DNA of 42,859 nt. Source: Allobosea sp. LC85. Lineage in GTDB: Bacteria > Pseudomonadota > Alphaproteobacteria > Rhizobiales > Beijerinckiaceae. The stretch lies in the NCBI RefSeq assembly GCF_000735605.1, contig NZ_JPKG01000068.1, forward strand, positions 1 to 42,859. The letters run 5' to 3'. Below the pieces are notes generated by a model. The model searched no databases. It was not told where the DNA came from and worked only from the letters and a program-made list of their open reading frames with translations. Position numbers and translations under genes: made by a program. Positions 1 to 7,525 of this stretch are shown here, in pieces. Position 1 is the first letter of the stretch. Each line of letters opens with the position of its first letter.

Positions 1-642
1 ACCGAGGCCGAGCCGCCCCCGCCAACCCCGGAGCCTGTTCCCGAGCCGGTCAAGGAACCGGAGCCGCCGCCGGAACCCGAGGTGACGCCCGAACCGATCC
101 GTCTGCCCGAGCCTGAGATCAAGCTGCCCGAACTGCCGCAGCTTCCGGATGCTGCCGCCGTGCTCGCGCCGCCGCCGCCGGCACCGCCGCCCGTGCCGGA
201 GAAGCCGAAAGCGGTCGAACGCAAGCCGACGCCGCCCAAGCCGCGCGTCGTCGAGCGGCGCAAGCCGGTCGAGCGCGAGAAGGAGGCAGCGGCTCCTCCT
301 GCCACAGCCGCTCCTGCCGCTGCTCCCTCCGCCGCCCCAACCGGCGCGGCCGCGTCGTCCTCTGCCTCGACGGCGTCATGGCGCGGCATGCTGATCGCCC
401 ATCTCAACCGCTACAAGCGTTTCCCGGGCGGTGCGCGCCCCGGCACGGTGCAGATCGCCTTCTCGATCGATCGTGGTGGCCGGGTCCTGGCCGCGCGGCT
501 CGCCGGCAGCTCCGGCGATCCCACGCTCGACGAGGAGGCCGTCAGCATGATCCGCAGGGCAAGCCCCGTCCCGGCGCCGCCTGCCGGCGTGGGCGGAGGC
601 GGCACGATCTCGCTCGCCGTGCCGGTGCGTTACAATCGCTGA
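1..642 (+). CDS. TonB-family energy transducer, C-terminal part (5' end outside window)
   Basis: The frame is open from base 1 and ends at a TGA at 640-642, so the gene is cut by the window edge. About the first 100 visible residues are a Pro/Glu/Lys-rich stretch, the usual periplasm-spanning linker of TonB. The last ~90 residues form a TonB C-terminal domain: a W-R-G-M-L helix start, HLNRYKRFP, a central strand (VQIAFSIDRGGRV), then SGDPTLDEEAV and a final VPVRYNR. TonB passes proton-motive energy from ExbB/ExbD to outer-membrane receptors for siderophores, heme or cobalamin. Proximity to the B12 locus allows a link to vitamin or metal uptake, but that is only context. The internal GTG at 82 is not the true start, because the proline-rich linker continues upstream of it in the same frame. 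Confidence 0.85.
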   Translation, partial: TEAEPPPPTPEPVPEPVKEPEPPPEPEVTPEPIRLPEPEIKLPELPQLPDAAAVLAPPPPAPPPVPEKPKAVERKPTPPKPRVVERRKPVEREKEAAAPPATAAPAAAPSAAPTGAAASSSASTASWRGMLIAHLNRYKRFPGGARPGTVQIAFSIDRGGRVLAARLAGSSGDPTLDEEAVSMIRRASPVPAPPAGVGGGGTISLAVPVRYNR

Positions 643-857
643 CCTGAACGATCCGGGGCGAGGCGGAGCACCAAACCGCTGCATCGTCGATGAATGAGCA
701 GTGCCCGGCCATGCGTCGCCGGCATTCCGCTCCGGCACGTCAGAGCTTATAGAGGGGCCGGCACCGTTCCGGTCTCAGGACCCCCGAAAATCGTGCGCGA
801 TCCGGAGTGAGGACGCCGATCCGACCCGCGATCCGGATTTGAAAAGACATCGTCATC

Positions 858-2561
858 ATGCTTCGCCGTTTCTTCGCCTATTACGCACCGCATCGCGGCC
901 TCTTCCTGCTGGATTTCTCATGCGCCGTGCTGTCGGGCTTGCTCGAGCTCGCCTTCCCGATCGCGGTGAAGTTCTTCATCGACTGGCTGCTGCCCGGGCA
1001 GAACTGGGGATTGATCCTCGCCTGCGCCGCCGCGCTGCTGGTGATCTACCTGCTCAATAGCGGGCTGATGGCGATCGTGACCTATTGGGGCCACATGCTC
1101 GGCATCAACATCGAGACCGAGATGCGGCGGAAGGCGTTCGACCATCTGCAGAAGCTCTCCTTCAGCTTCTTCGACAACCAGAAGACCGGCCATCTCGTGG
1201 CCCGCCTCACCAAGGACCTCGAGGAGATCGGCGAGGTCGCGCATCACGGGCCCGAAGACCTGTTCATCGCGGCAATGACCCTCGTCGGCGCCTTCGTGTT
1301 GATGTTCATGGTCAGCCCCGAGCTTGCGCTCGTCACAGCCGCGATCGTGCCACTGACCGGCTGGCTGACCGGCCGCTATGGCGGGCGCATGACACATAAC
1401 TGGCAGCAACTCTTCGGGCGCGTCGGCAGCTTCAACGCACGAATCGAGGAGAATGTCGGCGGCATCCGTGTCGTCCAGGCCTTCGCCAACGAGGAGCACG
1501 AGCGCCGGCTCTTCGCTCGCGACAATCAGAACTATCGCCAGACCAAGCTCGACGCCTACCGCATCATGGCGGCCACCATCTCGCTGAGCTATCTCAGCAT
1601 GCGGCTGACCCAGATGGTGGTGATGGTCGCCGGCAGCTATCTCGTCATCACCGGCAGCCTGAGCCAGGGCGGCTTCGTCGGCTTCCTGCTGCTCATCGCC
1701 GTATTCTTCCGGCCGATCGAGAAGATCAATTCGGTGATCGAGACCTATCCGAAGGGCATTGCCGGTTTCCGGCGCTATACCGAGTTCCTCGACACCGAGC
1801 CGGATATCGCCGATCGCCCGAACGCAGTGTCTGCGCCGAGGCTCTCAGGCGAAATCCGCTATGAGGGCGTTTCGTTCGCCTACCAGACCGGCCGCCCCGT
1901 GCTCAGCGGCATCGACCTGCATATCAAGCCGGGCGAAACGATCGCATTCGTTGGCCCGTCAGGGGCCGGCAAGACGACGATCTGCTCGCTGCTGCCGCGC
2001 TTCTACGAAGTCAGCGGGGGGCGCATCACCATCGACGGAATCGATATCCGCGACATGACGCTGGCTTCACTACGCGGGCAGATCGGCATCGTGCAGCAGG
2101 ATGTCTTCCTCTTCGCCGGCACGATGCGCGAGAACATCGCCTATGGCCGGATCGAGGCGAGCGAGGCCGAAATCGTCGAGGCAGCGCGCCGCGCGCGGCT
2201 CGACGAGGTCATCGCGGCCATGCCCGACGGGCTCGACACCATCATCGGCGAGCGTGGCGTCAAACTTTCGGGCGGGCAAAAGCAGCGCCTCGCCATCGCC
2301 CGTATCTTCCTGAGGAATCCGCCGATCCTGATCCTGGACGAAGCGACCTCGGCGCTGGACACGCAAACCGAGCGCGCCATCCAGCAATCGCTCGCGGACC
2401 TTTCGCAGGGCCGCACCACGCTGATGATCGCCCATCGCCTCGCGACCATCCGCGACGCCGACCGGATCGTCGTGGTGGACTCGACCGGCATCGCCGAGCA
2501 GGGCAGCCATGCCGATCTGGTCAAGGCCGACGGCATCTACCGCAGGCTGCACGAGGCGTAG
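858..2561 (+). CDS. ABC exporter half-transporter (fused membrane and ATPase domains)
   Basis: This 567-aa protein has the MsbA/type IV exporter layout. Residues ~1-290 hold six predicted membrane segments, and residues ~330-567 are the nucleotide-binding domain. Visible motifs are Walker A GPSGAGKTT (366-374), the Q-loop region IVQQDVFLF (~411-419), signature LSGGQ (470-474), Walker B ILILDE (490-495) and the H-loop IAHRL. It should work as a homodimer or heterodimer in the inner membrane. The substrate (lipid, peptide, siderophore or drug) cannot be told from sequence. The ATG at 858 follows GACATCGTCATC with no strong Shine-Dalgarno, but the N-terminus matches the family. A 215-bp gap (643-857) separates it from the TonB gene; I see no clear terminator or RNA there. 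The 3' side faces a convergent dehydrogenase across a palindromic repeat. Confidence 0.9.
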   Translation: MLRRFFAYYAPHRGLFLLDFSCAVLSGLLELAFPIAVKFFIDWLLPGQNWGLILACAAALLVIYLLNSGLMAIVTYWGHMLGINIETEMRRKAFDHLQKLSFSFFDNQKTGHLVARLTKDLEEIGEVAHHGPEDLFIAAMTLVGAFVLMFMVSPELALVTAAIVPLTGWLTGRYGGRMTHNWQQLFGRVGSFNARIEENVGGIRVVQAFANEEHERRLFARDNQNYRQTKLDAYRIMAATISLSYLSMRLTQMVVMVAGSYLVITGSLSQGGFVGFLLLIAVFFRPIEKINSVIETYPKGIAGFRRYTEFLDTEPDIADRPNAVSAPRLSGEIRYEGVSFAYQTGRPVLSGIDLHIKPGETIAFVGPSGAGKTTICSLLPRFYEVSGGRITIDGIDIRDMTLASLRGQIGIVQQDVFLFAGTMRENIAYGRIEASEAEIVEAARRARLDEVIAAMPDGLDTIIGERGVKLSGGQKQRLAIARIFLRNPPILILDEATSALDTQTERAIQQSLADLSQGRTTLMIAHRLATIRDADRIVVVDSTGIAEQGSHADLVKADGIYRRLHEA

Positions 2562-2573
2562 GCGAACGCCCGC

Positions 2574-2680
2574 CAAAGCATCGGCCCGAAAAGTGCATTG
2601 CGGTTTTCGGGACAGCCGATGCAAACACAAAAAGGTCAGATCATCGGACCGGATACGAGATCCGGCCCGATGATCTAAAC
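2574..2680 (+). repeat. Palindromic intergenic repeat, family A, copy 1
   Basis: The core begins AAAGCATCGGCCCGAAAAG and forms a long hairpin. The outer arms are GCATCGGC and GCCGATGC, and the inner arms are CCCGAAAA and TTTTCGGG. A second palindromic half around 2638-2676 (GATCATCGG...CCGATGATC) follows. The same sequence recurs inverted at 5719-5820 and directly at 22863-22928 (core only). Here it fills the gap between the convergent ABC exporter and D-2-hydroxyacid dehydrogenase genes, and the TAG stop of the latter (2675-2677) lies inside the repeat. It may act as a bidirectional terminator. Confidence 0.85.
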
Positions 2681-3646
2681 GATCTGGTTGCGCAACTCCG
2701 CGTCACCACGCGCCAGTCCGTCGAGATTGTCGAGGAGGATGTCGACGACATTCGTCTCGTAGGCGCGTGTCTCGCCGGCGCTGTGCGGGGTGACGATGAC
2801 GTTCGCCTGGGCCCAGAAGGGCGAGGCCGGCGGAAGCGGCTCGTCATGAAAGCAGTCGAGCGCCGCGCCAGCCAGGCGGCCCGAGCCCAACGCCTCCAAC
2901 AGCGCCGCCTCGTCGACGACGCGGCCCCGCGCGACATTGATCAGGAGAGAGCCCGGGCGCATGGCGGCAAACGCCTCCCGGCCGATCAGTCCCTCGGTTT
3001 CAGGCGTCAGAGGACAGGTCAACGCCACGATATCGGCCTCAGCCAGAACCTTGCCCAGCTTCTCTGTCGCCACAATCGCATCGATCCCGGGCTCGGGCCG
3101 CTCGCTGCGGCGCACGCCGATGATGCGCAGGCCGAAGGCCGCGGCCAGGCCCGCCAAACGTAGGCCGATCCGTCCAAGGCCGACAATGACCAGCGTCTTG
3201 CCGCCGAGCTCGTCCTCGCGTCGTGCGCGATCTCCGATCATCGGCCGCCAATGCTTCGCCATCTGGTTGTCGCGGGCGAGATGGATCTGACGGGTGAGGC
3301 CCAGGATGAGCGCCATGGCGTGTTCGGCAACGGCGCGCTCATTGCCCCCTTGCGCGCTGGCGAGGCGAATGCCTGCCGTGGCGAAGGCGGGCTTGTCGAA
3401 CTGATCCGTGCCGGCGCTGATCGACTGGACGAAGCGCAGGCGCGGGCAGGCGGCGATCAGCTCGTTGCGCCAAAGGCCGGAGACGACGAGGACATCGGCC
3501 TCAGGCGCACGCGCCTTGAGCTCGTCGAGGCTGCGAACCTCAAAGCTCCTAGCTGCGCGACCCCGCGCGGCGAACTCCGCTCCCAGCTCGTAGGCGGCAT
3601 GCGCGAAGCCGATCGTGAGTTCGCTCTCCTGCGGCCAAGGCTTCAT
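2675..3646 (-). CDS. D-2-hydroxyacid dehydrogenase, NAD(P)-dependent
   Basis: This 323-aa member of the D-isomer-specific 2-hydroxyacid dehydrogenase family reversibly oxidises a D-2-hydroxy acid to the 2-oxo acid in the cytoplasm. The Rossmann motif GLGRIG is at 156-161 (VIVGLGRIGLRLAG). The catalytic set fits R240 (INVARGRVVDE), E269 (HDEPLP) and H288 (TPHSAGET). The length is usual for glyoxylate/hydroxypyruvate reductase or phosphoglycerate-dehydrogenase-like enzymes, so the substrate is open. The gene is read toward the ABC exporter and ends within repeat A. The upstream neighbour cobD, on the same strand, ends 76 bp away and is functionally unrelated. Confidence 0.9.
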   Translation of the reverse strand: MKPWPQESELTIGFAHAAYELGAEFAARGRAARSFEVRSLDELKARAPEADVLVVSGLWRNELIAACPRLRFVQSISAGTDQFDKPAFATAGIRLASAQGGNERAVAEHAMALILGLTRQIHLARDNQMAKHWRPMIGDRARREDELGGKTLVIVGLGRIGLRLAGLAAAFGLRIIGVRRSERPEPGIDAIVATEKLGKVLAEADIVALTCPLTPETEGLIGREAFAAMRPGSLLINVARGRVVDEAALLEALGSGRLAGAALDCFHDEPLPPASPFWAQANVIVTPHSAGETRAYETNVVDILLDNLDGLARGDAELRNQIV

Positions 3647-3722
3647 TGCATTCTCCCCATGATGACAAAACCTAGCTTAGTGGCGCGAAACCGCTCCGTC
3701 CCGGCGTTCCATGCATGCGCCC

Positions 3723-4727
3723 CTAAGGCAGGAAGGATGCCAGAGCGGCGGCAAGCCGCTGCCAGGACGGCTCGTCACCGGGCAAGCCAAGGCGCAACCA
3801 GCTCGCATTGTTCTGGAAGCGGCGGGCATAGATGCCATTGCGGCCGAGGTGGGCGAAGAGCGCCGGCGCGTTAGGCGTGGCGAGCAGCCGGAACAGGGAC
3901 GTGCCGCCCACGATCGCGCCATGTGTCCCCAGCAAGGCATCAAGGCGGGCAGCATCGCAGGTCCGGGCATCGGAGGTTGCCGCGAGCCAGGCTGTGTCAC
4001 TGAGCGCCTGCGCCCCGATATGAAGCGCTGGCCCCGCGACGGCCCAGGGGCCGAGCGCAGCTCGCAGGGCCTCCGTCAGGCACGCCTCGCCGATCGCGAA
4101 ACCCAGGCGCAAGCCGGCGAGCCCGTAAGTCTTGCCAAAGGAGCGCAGGATCAGCGTCGCTGGTGGCAGTTCCGGGATCAGGCTCGCCTCAGGCATGAAG
4201 TCGATGAAGGCCTCGTCGACAACGAGCAACCCGCCTCTTCCCGCCAGATCACGCGCAATCGCTGTGAGTTGTGCGCGCTGGACCATCCGCCCATCGGGAT
4301 TGTTCGGGTTGACCAGCACGACCGCGGACGCATCGCCGGTCTCCGCAAGAGTAGCGGTTTCCCGCACGTTCATCCCTGCCTTGCGCCAGGCCAAGGCATG
4401 CTCGGCATAGGTCGGACCGATCACGGCGACTGGTCCAATGCTTGCGAGACGCGGCAGCAATTCGATCAGGATCTGGGTGCCCGGCGCCGCGACGACGCCG
4501 GCCGTCTCGGGCACCCGATAGGCCGCGCGCGCCGCCGCAAGCAGCGCCGCCTCGTCCCGCCCCCCCGGCAGGCGCTGCCAGAGGCTTAACGGCAGCTCCG
4601 GAACCGGATAGGGGATCGGATTGATCCCGGTCGAAAGATCGATCCATGGCTCGGGCGCCTCCGGGAACAGCGCCTTCGCCTGTGCCAGATCGCCACCATG
4701 CCAGACCTTGCCCGCCGCCTCAGCCAT
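3723..4727 (-). CDS. cobD: L-threonine-O-3-phosphate decarboxylase (CobD; CobC in the Pseudomonas scheme)
   Basis: This PLP enzyme of the histidinol-phosphate aminotransferase fold makes (R)-1-amino-2-propanol phosphate, the side chain that CbiB attaches to adenosylcobyrate. It is 334 aa long. Visible features are INPIPYPVP near residues 45-53 (substrate loop of CobD/CobC proteins), NPNNPDG (150-156), the PLP-ring aspartate in VVDEAF (D181) and the PLP lysine K209 in LRSFGKTYGLAGLRLG. It is divergent from cbiB, the next enzyme in the pathway, with only 11 bp between the start codons, so its promoter must lie inside cbiB. Gene naming differs between organisms: in the P. denitrificans scheme this enzyme is CobC. 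Confidence 0.92.
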   Translation of the reverse strand: MAEAAGKVWHGGDLAQAKALFPEAPEPWIDLSTGINPIPYPVPELPLSLWQRLPGGRDEAALLAAARAAYRVPETAGVVAAPGTQILIELLPRLASIGPVAVIGPTYAEHALAWRKAGMNVRETATLAETGDASAVVLVNPNNPDGRMVQRAQLTAIARDLAGRGGLLVVDEAFIDFMPEASLIPELPPATLILRSFGKTYGLAGLRLGFAIGEACLTEALRAALGPWAVAGPALHIGAQALSDTAWLAATSDARTCDAARLDALLGTHGAIVGGTSLFRLLATPNAPALFAHLGRNGIYARRFQNNASWLRLGLPGDEPSWQRLAAALASFLP

Positions 4728-4738
4728 TCCCGCCCCGC

Positions 4739-5719
4739 ATGAGCCTGTCCGACACCCTGCCGCTCCTCGCCGCCGCGCTGATCATCGAGGCGGGATTCGG
4801 CTATCCCCAGGGCTTGTATGCGCTGATCGGCCATCCCGTCACCTGGATCGGTGCGCTGGTCTCCTGGCTCGACCGGACGCTCAATCGCCAGAGCGCCTCC
4901 TTCATCATGCGCAAGGCGGCTGGCATCCTCGCCCTCGCGCTGCTGCTTGCCGCCACATTCGTCGTCTCATGGGGGCTGACCCTGCTCTGTCGCGGCCTCG
5001 GCCCGCTTGGCTGGCTGCCGCTCGCGCTCGCCGCCTCCAGCCTGATCGCACAGCGCAGCCTGCATGAGCATGTCGCACGCGTCGCCGAAGGGCTGGAGCG
5101 GGACGGGCTCAAGGGCGGTCGCGCGGCCGTTTCGATGATTGTCGGCCGCAACCCCGAAACCCTCGACGAAGCCGGCGTTTCCCGCGCCGCCATCGAAAGC
5201 CTTGCCGAGAATTTCTCGGACGGAATCGTCGCTCCGGCCTTCTGGCTCGGCATCGGCGGCCTGCCGGGCGGCGTGCTCTACAAGGCGATCAACACCGCCG
5301 ATTCGATGATCGGCCACAAGACGCCGCGCCACCTCGCCTTCGGCTGGGCGGCAGCGCGTCTCGACGACCTCGTCAATCTTCCCGCCTCTCGCCTCACCGC
5401 GCTGCTGCTGACCGCAGCCGCCGCACTCGACGGACCGTCCGACCCCACCAATGCGTGGCGAGCCGTCCGACGCGACGCCCGCCATCATCGTTCGCCCAAT
5501 GCCGGCTGGCCGGAAGCCGCAATGGCAGGTGCGCTCGGCCTGCGGCTGGCGGGGCCGCGCGTTTATGGCGATGTCAGGGTCGACGACGGCTGGATGGGTG
5601 ATGGCCGGGCGGAAGCCGGCGCGGCAGATATCCGGCGGGCGCTCGCGCTTTATCGGAGGGCGTGCCTGCTCCTGTGGGGGCTGGCTGCGGCGGGGACCGT
5701 CGCCGCGCTCGTCTTGTAG
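4739..5719 (+). CDS. cbiB: Adenosylcobinamide-phosphate synthase CbiB (CobD in the Pseudomonas scheme)
   Basis: This integral membrane protein attaches aminopropanol phosphate to the f-propionate of adenosylcobyric acid. The chosen ATG at 4739 gives 326 aa starting MSLSDTLPLLAAALI, which fits the family. The longer frame back to 4646 would overlap cobD and encodes a proline-rich non-family extension. Typical stretches are GRNPETLDEAGVSRAAIESLAENFSDG (around 138-164, abbreviated: GRNPETLDEAG and ESLAENFSDG), then FWLGIGGLPGGVLYKAINT and DSMIGHK. Several hydrophobic segments lie in the first 125 residues and at the C-terminus. No good Shine-Dalgarno precedes the start. The 3' end meets cobO convergently across repeat A copy 2. 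Confidence 0.92.
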   Translation: MSLSDTLPLLAAALIIEAGFGYPQGLYALIGHPVTWIGALVSWLDRTLNRQSASFIMRKAAGILALALLLAATFVVSWGLTLLCRGLGPLGWLPLALAASSLIAQRSLHEHVARVAEGLERDGLKGGRAAVSMIVGRNPETLDEAGVSRAAIESLAENFSDGIVAPAFWLGIGGLPGGVLYKAINTADSMIGHKTPRHLAFGWAAARLDDLVNLPASRLTALLLTAAAALDGPSDPTNAWRAVRRDARHHRSPNAGWPEAAMAGALGLRLAGPRVYGDVRVDDGWMGDGRAEAGAADIRRALALYRRACLLLWGLAAAGTVAALVL

Positions 5720-5820
5720 ATTAGCAGACCGGACATCGCATCCGGCCCGATGATCTAACCTTCCGCGTTTGCATCGGCTTTCCCAAAAGCCGCAATCCAC
5801 TTTTCGGGCCGATGCTTTAG
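5719..5820 (-). repeat. Palindromic intergenic repeat, family A, copy 2 (inverted)
   Basis: The reverse complement aligns almost base for base with 2574-2680: TAAAGCATCGGCCCGAAAAG at its start, the GCCGATGCAAAC right arm, then the GATCATCGG / CCGGAT half. It occupies the whole 103-bp space between the convergent cbiB and cobO genes. Both are B12 genes, so a bidirectional terminator here would keep the two transcripts from running into each other. An apparent long plus-strand ORF beginning inside the repeat at 5769 is antisense to cobO and not credible. Confidence 0.85.
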
Positions 5821-5822
5821 CC

Positions 5823-6434
5823 TCAGAACTCGATCCCGGCCTGTGCCTTCACGCCCGCCGCGAAATGATGCTTCACCAGCGTCATCTCCGTGACGAGGTC
5901 GGCAACGCCGATCAGCTCCGGCTTGGCGTTGCGGCCGGTGACGACGACGTGCAGATCAGGACGCCGGTTCGCCAACGCCTCGACCACCTCGGCCAGCGGC
6001 AGATAGTCGTAGCGCAGCGCGATGTTGAGTTCGTCGAGCACGAGCAGGCGGATCTCCGGATCCTCCATCAACTCTTTCGCCTTGGCGAAGGCGCGCGCGG
6101 CGGCAGCAATGTCGCGGGCCTTGTCCTGCGTTTCCCAGGTGAAGCCTTCGCCCATCGTGTGCCAGACGATCCGGTCGCCGAAGGCGTCGAGCGCCTTGCG
6201 CTCACCGGTCGCCCAGGCGCCCTTGATGAACTGCACCACCCCGACGCGCCAGTCATGGCCGAGAGCCCGCAGGATCAACCCGAAAGCAGCGGTCGACTTG
6301 CCCTTGCCAGGCCCCGTATTGACGATCAGCAGTCCTTTCTCGATCGTTTTGCCCGCGACCTCGGCATCCTGCACCGCCTTGCGCTTTTCCATCTTGGCCT
6401 TGTGGCGAGCGGCCTCTTCAGCATCGATCGTCAT
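5823..6434 (-). CDS. cobO: Cob(I)yrinic acid a,c-diamide adenosyltransferase CobO
   Basis: CobO/BtuR transfers the 5'-deoxyadenosyl group of ATP to cob(I)yrinic acid a,c-diamide (and cobinamide). The P-loop GPGKGKST is at residues 41-48, followed by WRVGVVQFIKGAW, GEGFTWETQD, LLVLDELNIALRYDYL and VVTGRNA, all typical. I chose the start at 6434 (203 aa, MTIDAEEAARHKAK) because AGGAGA lies 6 nt upstream of that ATG. An ATG at 6452 overlaps the cobU stop (ATGA) and would add six residues, but its AGGTG sits too close to the start. The gene is downstream of and coupled to cobU on the minus strand. Confidence 0.93.
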   Translation of the reverse strand: MTIDAEEAARHKAKMEKRKAVQDAEVAGKTIEKGLLIVNTGPGKGKSTAAFGLILRALGHDWRVGVVQFIKGAWATGERKALDAFGDRIVWHTMGEGFTWETQDKARDIAAAARAFAKAKELMEDPEIRLLVLDELNIALRYDYLPLAEVVEALANRRPDLHVVVTGRNAKPELIGVADLVTEMTLVKHHFAAGVKAQAGIEF

Positions 6435-6448
6435 CGGAACTCTCCTGC

Positions 6449-6973
6449 TCATTTCACCTGCATCGGCAGACCGGCGACCATGAAGATCACCCGGTCGGCC
6501 CGCGCCGCAAGCATCTGGTGCAGCCGACCCGCCTCGTCGCGGAACCGTCGGGCGAGCGCATTTTCAGGCACGATGCCGAGCCCAACCTCATTGGAGACCA
6601 GAACCAGCGGGCCTGATGCCGCGACGCAGGCCTCGACCAAGTCGTGACTCGCAGTCGCCACATCCTGTTCCGCCAGCATCACATTGGTCAGCCAGAGCGT
6701 CAGGCAGTCGACCAGCACCGGCCGCCCCGCGGGAACTGCACGAATCGCCTCCGCCAGTGCCAGTGGCGCATCGATGGTCATCCATTCCCTTGTTCGACGG
6801 GCGCGATGCTCGGCGATGCGGGCGCGCATCTCATCGTCATAGGCCTGTGCGGTAGCGATGTAGATCCATGGCGCCGGCACCATCTCGATCAGCGCCTCGG
6901 CATGTCGGCTCTTGCCGGAGCGGGCGCCCCCCAGAACGAGGGTGAGAGGGGGAACGATCGCTGCCACTGCCAA
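6449..6973 (-). CDS. cobU: Bifunctional adenosylcobinamide kinase / GTP:adenosylcobinamide-phosphate guanylyltransferase (CobP in the Pseudomonas scheme)
   Basis: The enzyme phosphorylates adenosylcobinamide and then makes adenosyl-GDP-cobinamide for nucleotide-loop assembly. The 174-aa length is normal. The P-loop GGARSGKS spans residues 15-22. Further family stretches are YIATAQAYDDEMRARIAEHRARR (contains the conserved A-x-D-x-E-M and H-R-x-R-R), VLVDCLTLWLTN, LVSNEVGLGIVPENALARRFRDE. It begins a minus-strand pair with cobO. The region upstream carries a family C repeat but no second cobalamin riboswitch on this strand, so any B12 control of cobU-cobO is not through an RNA visible here. Confidence 0.92.
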   Translation of the reverse strand: MAVAAIVPPLTLVLGGARSGKSRHAEALIEMVPAPWIYIATAQAYDDEMRARIAEHRARRTREWMTIDAPLALAEAIRAVPAGRPVLVDCLTLWLTNVMLAEQDVATASHDLVEACVAASGPLVLVSNEVGLGIVPENALARRFRDEAGRLHQMLAARADRVIFMVAGLPMQVK

Positions 6974-7012
6974 AATCTCTGCCCAGGAAGATCAGCCTAA
7001 GGAACGGACATG

Positions 7013-7074
7013 GCGAGCGCAGCGAAGCAAGCCGGGAAGGCCCAGAAGAGATCGCATCGCCTCACTGCGCTCGC
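7013..7074. repeat. Interspersed inverted repeat (family C, GCGAGCGCAG / CTGCGCTCGC)
   Basis: A perfect 10-bp inverted repeat, GCGAGCGCAG at 7013-7022 and CTGCGCTCGC at 7065-7074, encloses 42 bp. The flanks (GCGAAGCAAGCC; CTCGCAATCACG) resemble the REP-like element commonly seen between genes in Rhizobiales genomes; that resemblance is from memory. It lies between divergent cobU and the riboswitch-controlled cbtB operon, filling most of 6974-7090. Confidence 0.6.
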
Positions 7075-7090
7075 AATCACGATCGCTGCA

Positions 7091-7120
7091 TTGCACAGCA
7101 CCGCGCACATGGCTAATGAT
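7091..7120 (+). promoter_or_regulatory. Candidate promoter of the riboswitch-led cob operon
   Basis: TTGCAC (7091-7096) and AATGAT (7115-7120) are separated by 18 nt. The match to the sigma-70 consensus is only moderate (3/6 and 4/6), but a start about 6-7 nt downstream falls at ~7126, where the riboswitch P1 helix begins. This is an inference from position. Confidence 0.4.
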
Positions 7121-7125
7121 CATCC

Positions 7126-7283
7126 CTGACGGTGCCTCTGCAATGAGGTGAAAAGGGAACGCGGTGTGATACCGCGGCTGCCCCCGCAACTGTAAGCGGC
7201 GAGTTTCGCGCCATCGGCCACTGGGATTGTCCCGGGAAGGCGGCGAGAGATCCGGACCCGCGAGCCAGGAGACCTGCCGTCAG
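7126..7283 (+). ncRNA. Cobalamin (AdoCbl) riboswitch
   Basis: All diagnostic blocks of the cobalamin riboswitch family (RF00174 type) are present in order. They are GGTGCC at 7131, AGGTGAAAAGGGAAC (7146-7160), GGTGTGATACC, the core CCCCGCAACTGTAAGCGG (7182-7199), the B12 box GCCACTGG (7217-7224), CCGGGAAGGCGGCGAGA and the closing CGAGCCAGGAGACCTGCC (7261-7278). P1 is a perfect 7-bp helix, CTGACGG (7126-7132) with CCGTCAG (7277-7283). Directly after it, GGCTGCC (7303-7309) can pair with GGTGGCC (7315-7321), a stem that ends right at the cbtB Shine-Dalgarno AAGGAG (7322-7327). This suggests translational control, as expected for B12 repression of cobalt uptake and corrin synthesis. The downstream operon reaches cobJ. 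Confidence 0.96.
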
Positions 7284-7333
7284 CGAGTGATGCAATCCAG
7301 CGGGCTGCCGGCGGGGTGGCCAAGGAGACCGAG

Positions 7334-7513
7334 ATGACGACGAATACGGCTTCGATCACCCACCAGGCCAGCGCTTCCGAGCGCGTCAAGGCTGCGGCAG
7401 CTGCCCTGGCACTTGGCACAGTCCTGATCTTCACCGTCGGCTTCGCCCATTCGACCAGCGTTCATAACGCGGCCCACGACACGCGCCACACCCTCGCCTT
7501 TCCCTGCCACTGA
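7334..7513 (+). CDS. cbtB: CbtB, small subunit of putative cobalt transporter
   Basis: This 59-aa protein has one hydrophobic segment (about residues 19-37, AAAAALALGTVLIFTVGFA). Its C-terminal tail is rich in histidine: HSTSVHNAAHDTRHTLAFPCH, 21 residues of which five are His with a final Cys-His. CbtB proteins are known as the small partner of CbtA in B12-regulated cobalt uptake. The ATG at 7334 has AAGGAG 6 nt upstream, which decides against the earlier in-frame ATG-like start at 7316. It is the first gene after the riboswitch, and cbtA follows after 12 bp. Confidence 0.9.
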   Translation: MTTNTASITHQASASERVKAAAAALALGTVLIFTVGFAHSTSVHNAAHDTRHTLAFPCH

Positions 7514-7525
7514 GGGAATTGCAAC

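Noticed and set aside
5769..6647. 292-aa plus-strand open frame beginning in repeat A
   Set aside because: The beginning is translated repeat DNA and the rest is antisense to cobO and cobU.
6974..7090. Second cobalamin riboswitch for cobU-cobO, and for cobD, cbiB, cbiD and cobB
   Set aside because: I looked for the B12 box and CCCCGCAACTGTAAGCGG-like core on both strands in these upstream regions and found none; the gaps before cobD/cbiB and cbiD/cobB are too short.
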